Part shown: positions 6,498 through 7,588 of the stretch, piece after piece
Layout of the letters: each line of letters opens with the position of its first letter
Position numbering within the stretch: position 1 is the stretch's first letter
Assembly (NCBI GenBank): GCA_007118075.1
Contig: SKSH01000076.1
Coordinates: forward strand, 1 to 7,588
Direction of reading: 5' to 3'
DNA length: 7,588 bases
DNA from: Halobacteriales archaeon
Lineage (GTDB): Archaea > Halobacteriota > Halobacteria > Halobacteriales > SKSH01
The notes under the pieces: generated by a model
The model's input: the letters and a program-made list of their open reading frames with translations, nothing else
Databases searched by the model: none
What the model was told of the DNA's origin: nothing
Made by a program: the position numbers and the translations under genes

Positions 6498-7588
6498 GCA
6501 CCTGCCTCCAAGATGGTGGTGATGATGCAGTTGCCAAAGCCACCGACATTGCAGGCGAGACCGGTGTCTGCATCGACCTGACGAGGGCCTGCGGTGTCGG
6601 TCAACTGTCGATGGAGTTCCTCGAGCTGGGCGACACCGGTCGCCCCGAGCGGATGTCCCTTTGACTTGAGGCCTCCGGAGGTGTTGATCGGCAAGGCCCC
6701 CGACCGAGTCGTCACCCCGTCGCTGGCAGCTCGCCAGGCGGTCCCACGGTCGAAGAAGCCGACCGCCTCGGCCTGCATCACCTCGAGGATGGTGAACATA
6801 TCGTGCAACTCGGCGACATCGATGTCATCCGGGTCGATATCTGCCATCTCGTAGGCCATGGCCGCACTCTGAGCCGCACCCCTGAGGTAGGTCGGATCCG
6901 GCCGCTCGTGCACGACGTGGGTGTCAGTTGCCCCAGCGATCCCGGCGATGACCGTGTAGTCGTCAGTGTAGGTCGCAGCGACCGATTCAGGGCAGAACAT
7001 CGCTGCCGCTGCTCCATCCGTGATGGGGCAGAAGTCGTACAGCCTGAGTGGATCGGCCACCATCGGGGATTCGAGCACCGTGTCGAGATCTACCTCCTTC
7101 CTGAACTGCGCGTGTGGATTGTCGACACCGTGGCGATGGTTCTTGACCGCCACGTGGGCAAGTGCCTCTCGGGGAACATCGTACAGTTCGAGGTAGGCCC
7201 TAGCAGCCAATCCCGCGAAGCTGGGCAGGGTGACCCCATGTTTATATTCCTCGGGATGGGTCAATGAGGCGATAATATCGGTCGATTCAGCGGTCGTTCG
7301 ATGGGTCATCTTCTCGGCACCGACTAACAGGGTGAGCTCACTCACGCCGCTCGCGATCGACTGCCAGGCAGCGTAGATCCCAGCACCACCGCTCGAGCTC
7401 GTCTGGTCGATCCTGGCGCCGTAGGCTCCGGTGGCTCCGATATCGTCCACCATTGCGTTGACGACACCGGTCTGTCCCTCGAATTCGCCACTCGCCATGT
7501 TTGACAGATAGACGTGATCGAGTTCATCCCCATTGACCGATACCGCATCAAGACAATCTAACGCAGCCTCATTCGCGAGTTCGATGAC
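6494..7588 (-). CDS. Haloarchaeal-type thiolase alpha subunit (beta-ketothiolase / acetyl-CoA acetyltransferase), 5' end outside the window
   Basis: The reading frame stays open to the window edge: 30 codons precede the ATG at 7496-7498 and encode VIELANEAALDC...DHVYLSN, which matches the start of thiolases. So that ATG is internal, and 364 residues are visible; perhaps 20 are missing. The protein makes or cleaves beta-ketoacyl-CoA. Visible motifs are the active-site loop D-Q-T-S-S-S-G-G (visible residues 61-68), with S64 (codon 7397-7399) where bacterial thiolases have the acylated Cys; V-G-A-E-K-M-T (89-95); L-H262-D-M-F; G-G-L-K-S-K-G-H312-P-L-G-A-T-G; and C346-N-V-G-G-F-G near the end. 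The overall pattern is the SCP2-like archaeal thiolase group. The stop overlaps the start of the DUF35 partner. Haloarchaeal PhaA/BktB alpha subunits are reported to use Ser in the catalytic triad, so the substitution suits an active enzyme. The exact pathway (PHA, fatty acid or branched-chain metabolism) is open. Confidence 0.92.
   Translation of the reverse strand, partial: VIELANEAALDCLDAVSVNGDELDHVYLSNMASGEFEGQTGVVNAMVDDIGATGAYGARIDQTSSSGGAGIYAAWQSIASGVSELTLLVGAEKMTHRTTAESTDIIASLTHPEEYKHGVTLPSFAGLAARAYLELYDVPREALAHVAVKNHRHGVDNPHAQFRKEVDLDTVLESPMVADPLRLYDFCPITDGAAAAMFCPESVAATYTDDYTVIAGIAGATDTHVVHERPDPTYLRGAAQSAAMAYEMADIDPDDIDVAELHDMFTILEVMQAEAVGFFDRGTAWRAASDGVTTRSGALPINTSGGLKSKGHPLGATGVAQLEELHRQLTDTAGPRQVDADTGLACNVGGFGNCIITTILEAGA

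Noticed and set aside
7496..7498. ATG as the true thiolase start
   Set aside because: The frame remains open to the window edge and the 30 upstream codons read as normal thiolase N-terminal sequence, so the gene is cut by the window.

Overview
The window looks like chromosomal DNA from a haloarchaeon (class Halobacteria). The evidence is the strongly acidic predicted proteins, an AglB-type archaeal oligosaccharyltransferase, a Tat-dependent lipoprotein signal, a thiolase paired with a DUF35 subunit and carrying Ser where other thiolases carry the nucleophilic Cys, leaderless-style promoters, and rare CTAG against abundant GATC. I cannot name a genus. Coding density is very high: seven genes fill almost everything, two run off the window edges, and no intergenic gap exceeds about 65 bases. 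I saw no RNA genes, insertion sequences, CRISPR arrays or origins.

Layout. On the + strand, positions 2-2038 hold the C-terminal two thirds of AglB, the enzyme that transfers lipid-linked glycans to Asn on the outer face of the membrane. It is followed with no gap (TGA then ATG) by a DUF368 membrane protein at 2039-2956, a family whose bacterial members flip the phosphorylated polyprenyl carrier back across the membrane. Five bases later a run of five genes begins on the - strand, pointing towards aglB. In transcription order (right to left) they are: a thiolase alpha subunit (partial, 6494-7588), its DUF35/OB-fold partner (6135-6497, ATGA overlap), a secreted PQQ-type sugar dehydrogenase lipoprotein (4773-6074), a sugar-1-phosphate nucleotidyltransferase (4016-4726, GTG start) and an NAD-dependent nucleotide-sugar 4-epimerase (2962-3951).

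How the genes work together. The nucleotidyltransferase and epimerase would make and interconvert nucleotide sugars. AglB would use the resulting lipid-linked glycans, and the DUF368 protein could return the spent dolichyl phosphate to the cytosolic face. This portion reads as one end of an N-glycosylation (agl) locus. The thiolase/DUF35 pair belongs to beta-ketoacyl-CoA chemistry (fatty acid or polyhydroxyalkanoate metabolism), and the PQQ dehydrogenase to extracytoplasmic sugar oxidation. Neither is obviously tied to glycosylation, so the edge of the agl locus probably lies near 4770.

The points most worth a second look are the fused aglB-DUF368 transcription unit as a candidate carrier-recycling module, an extra CARDB-like, sequon-bearing domain at the AglB C-terminus, and an operator-like repeat cluster at the epimerase start codon.
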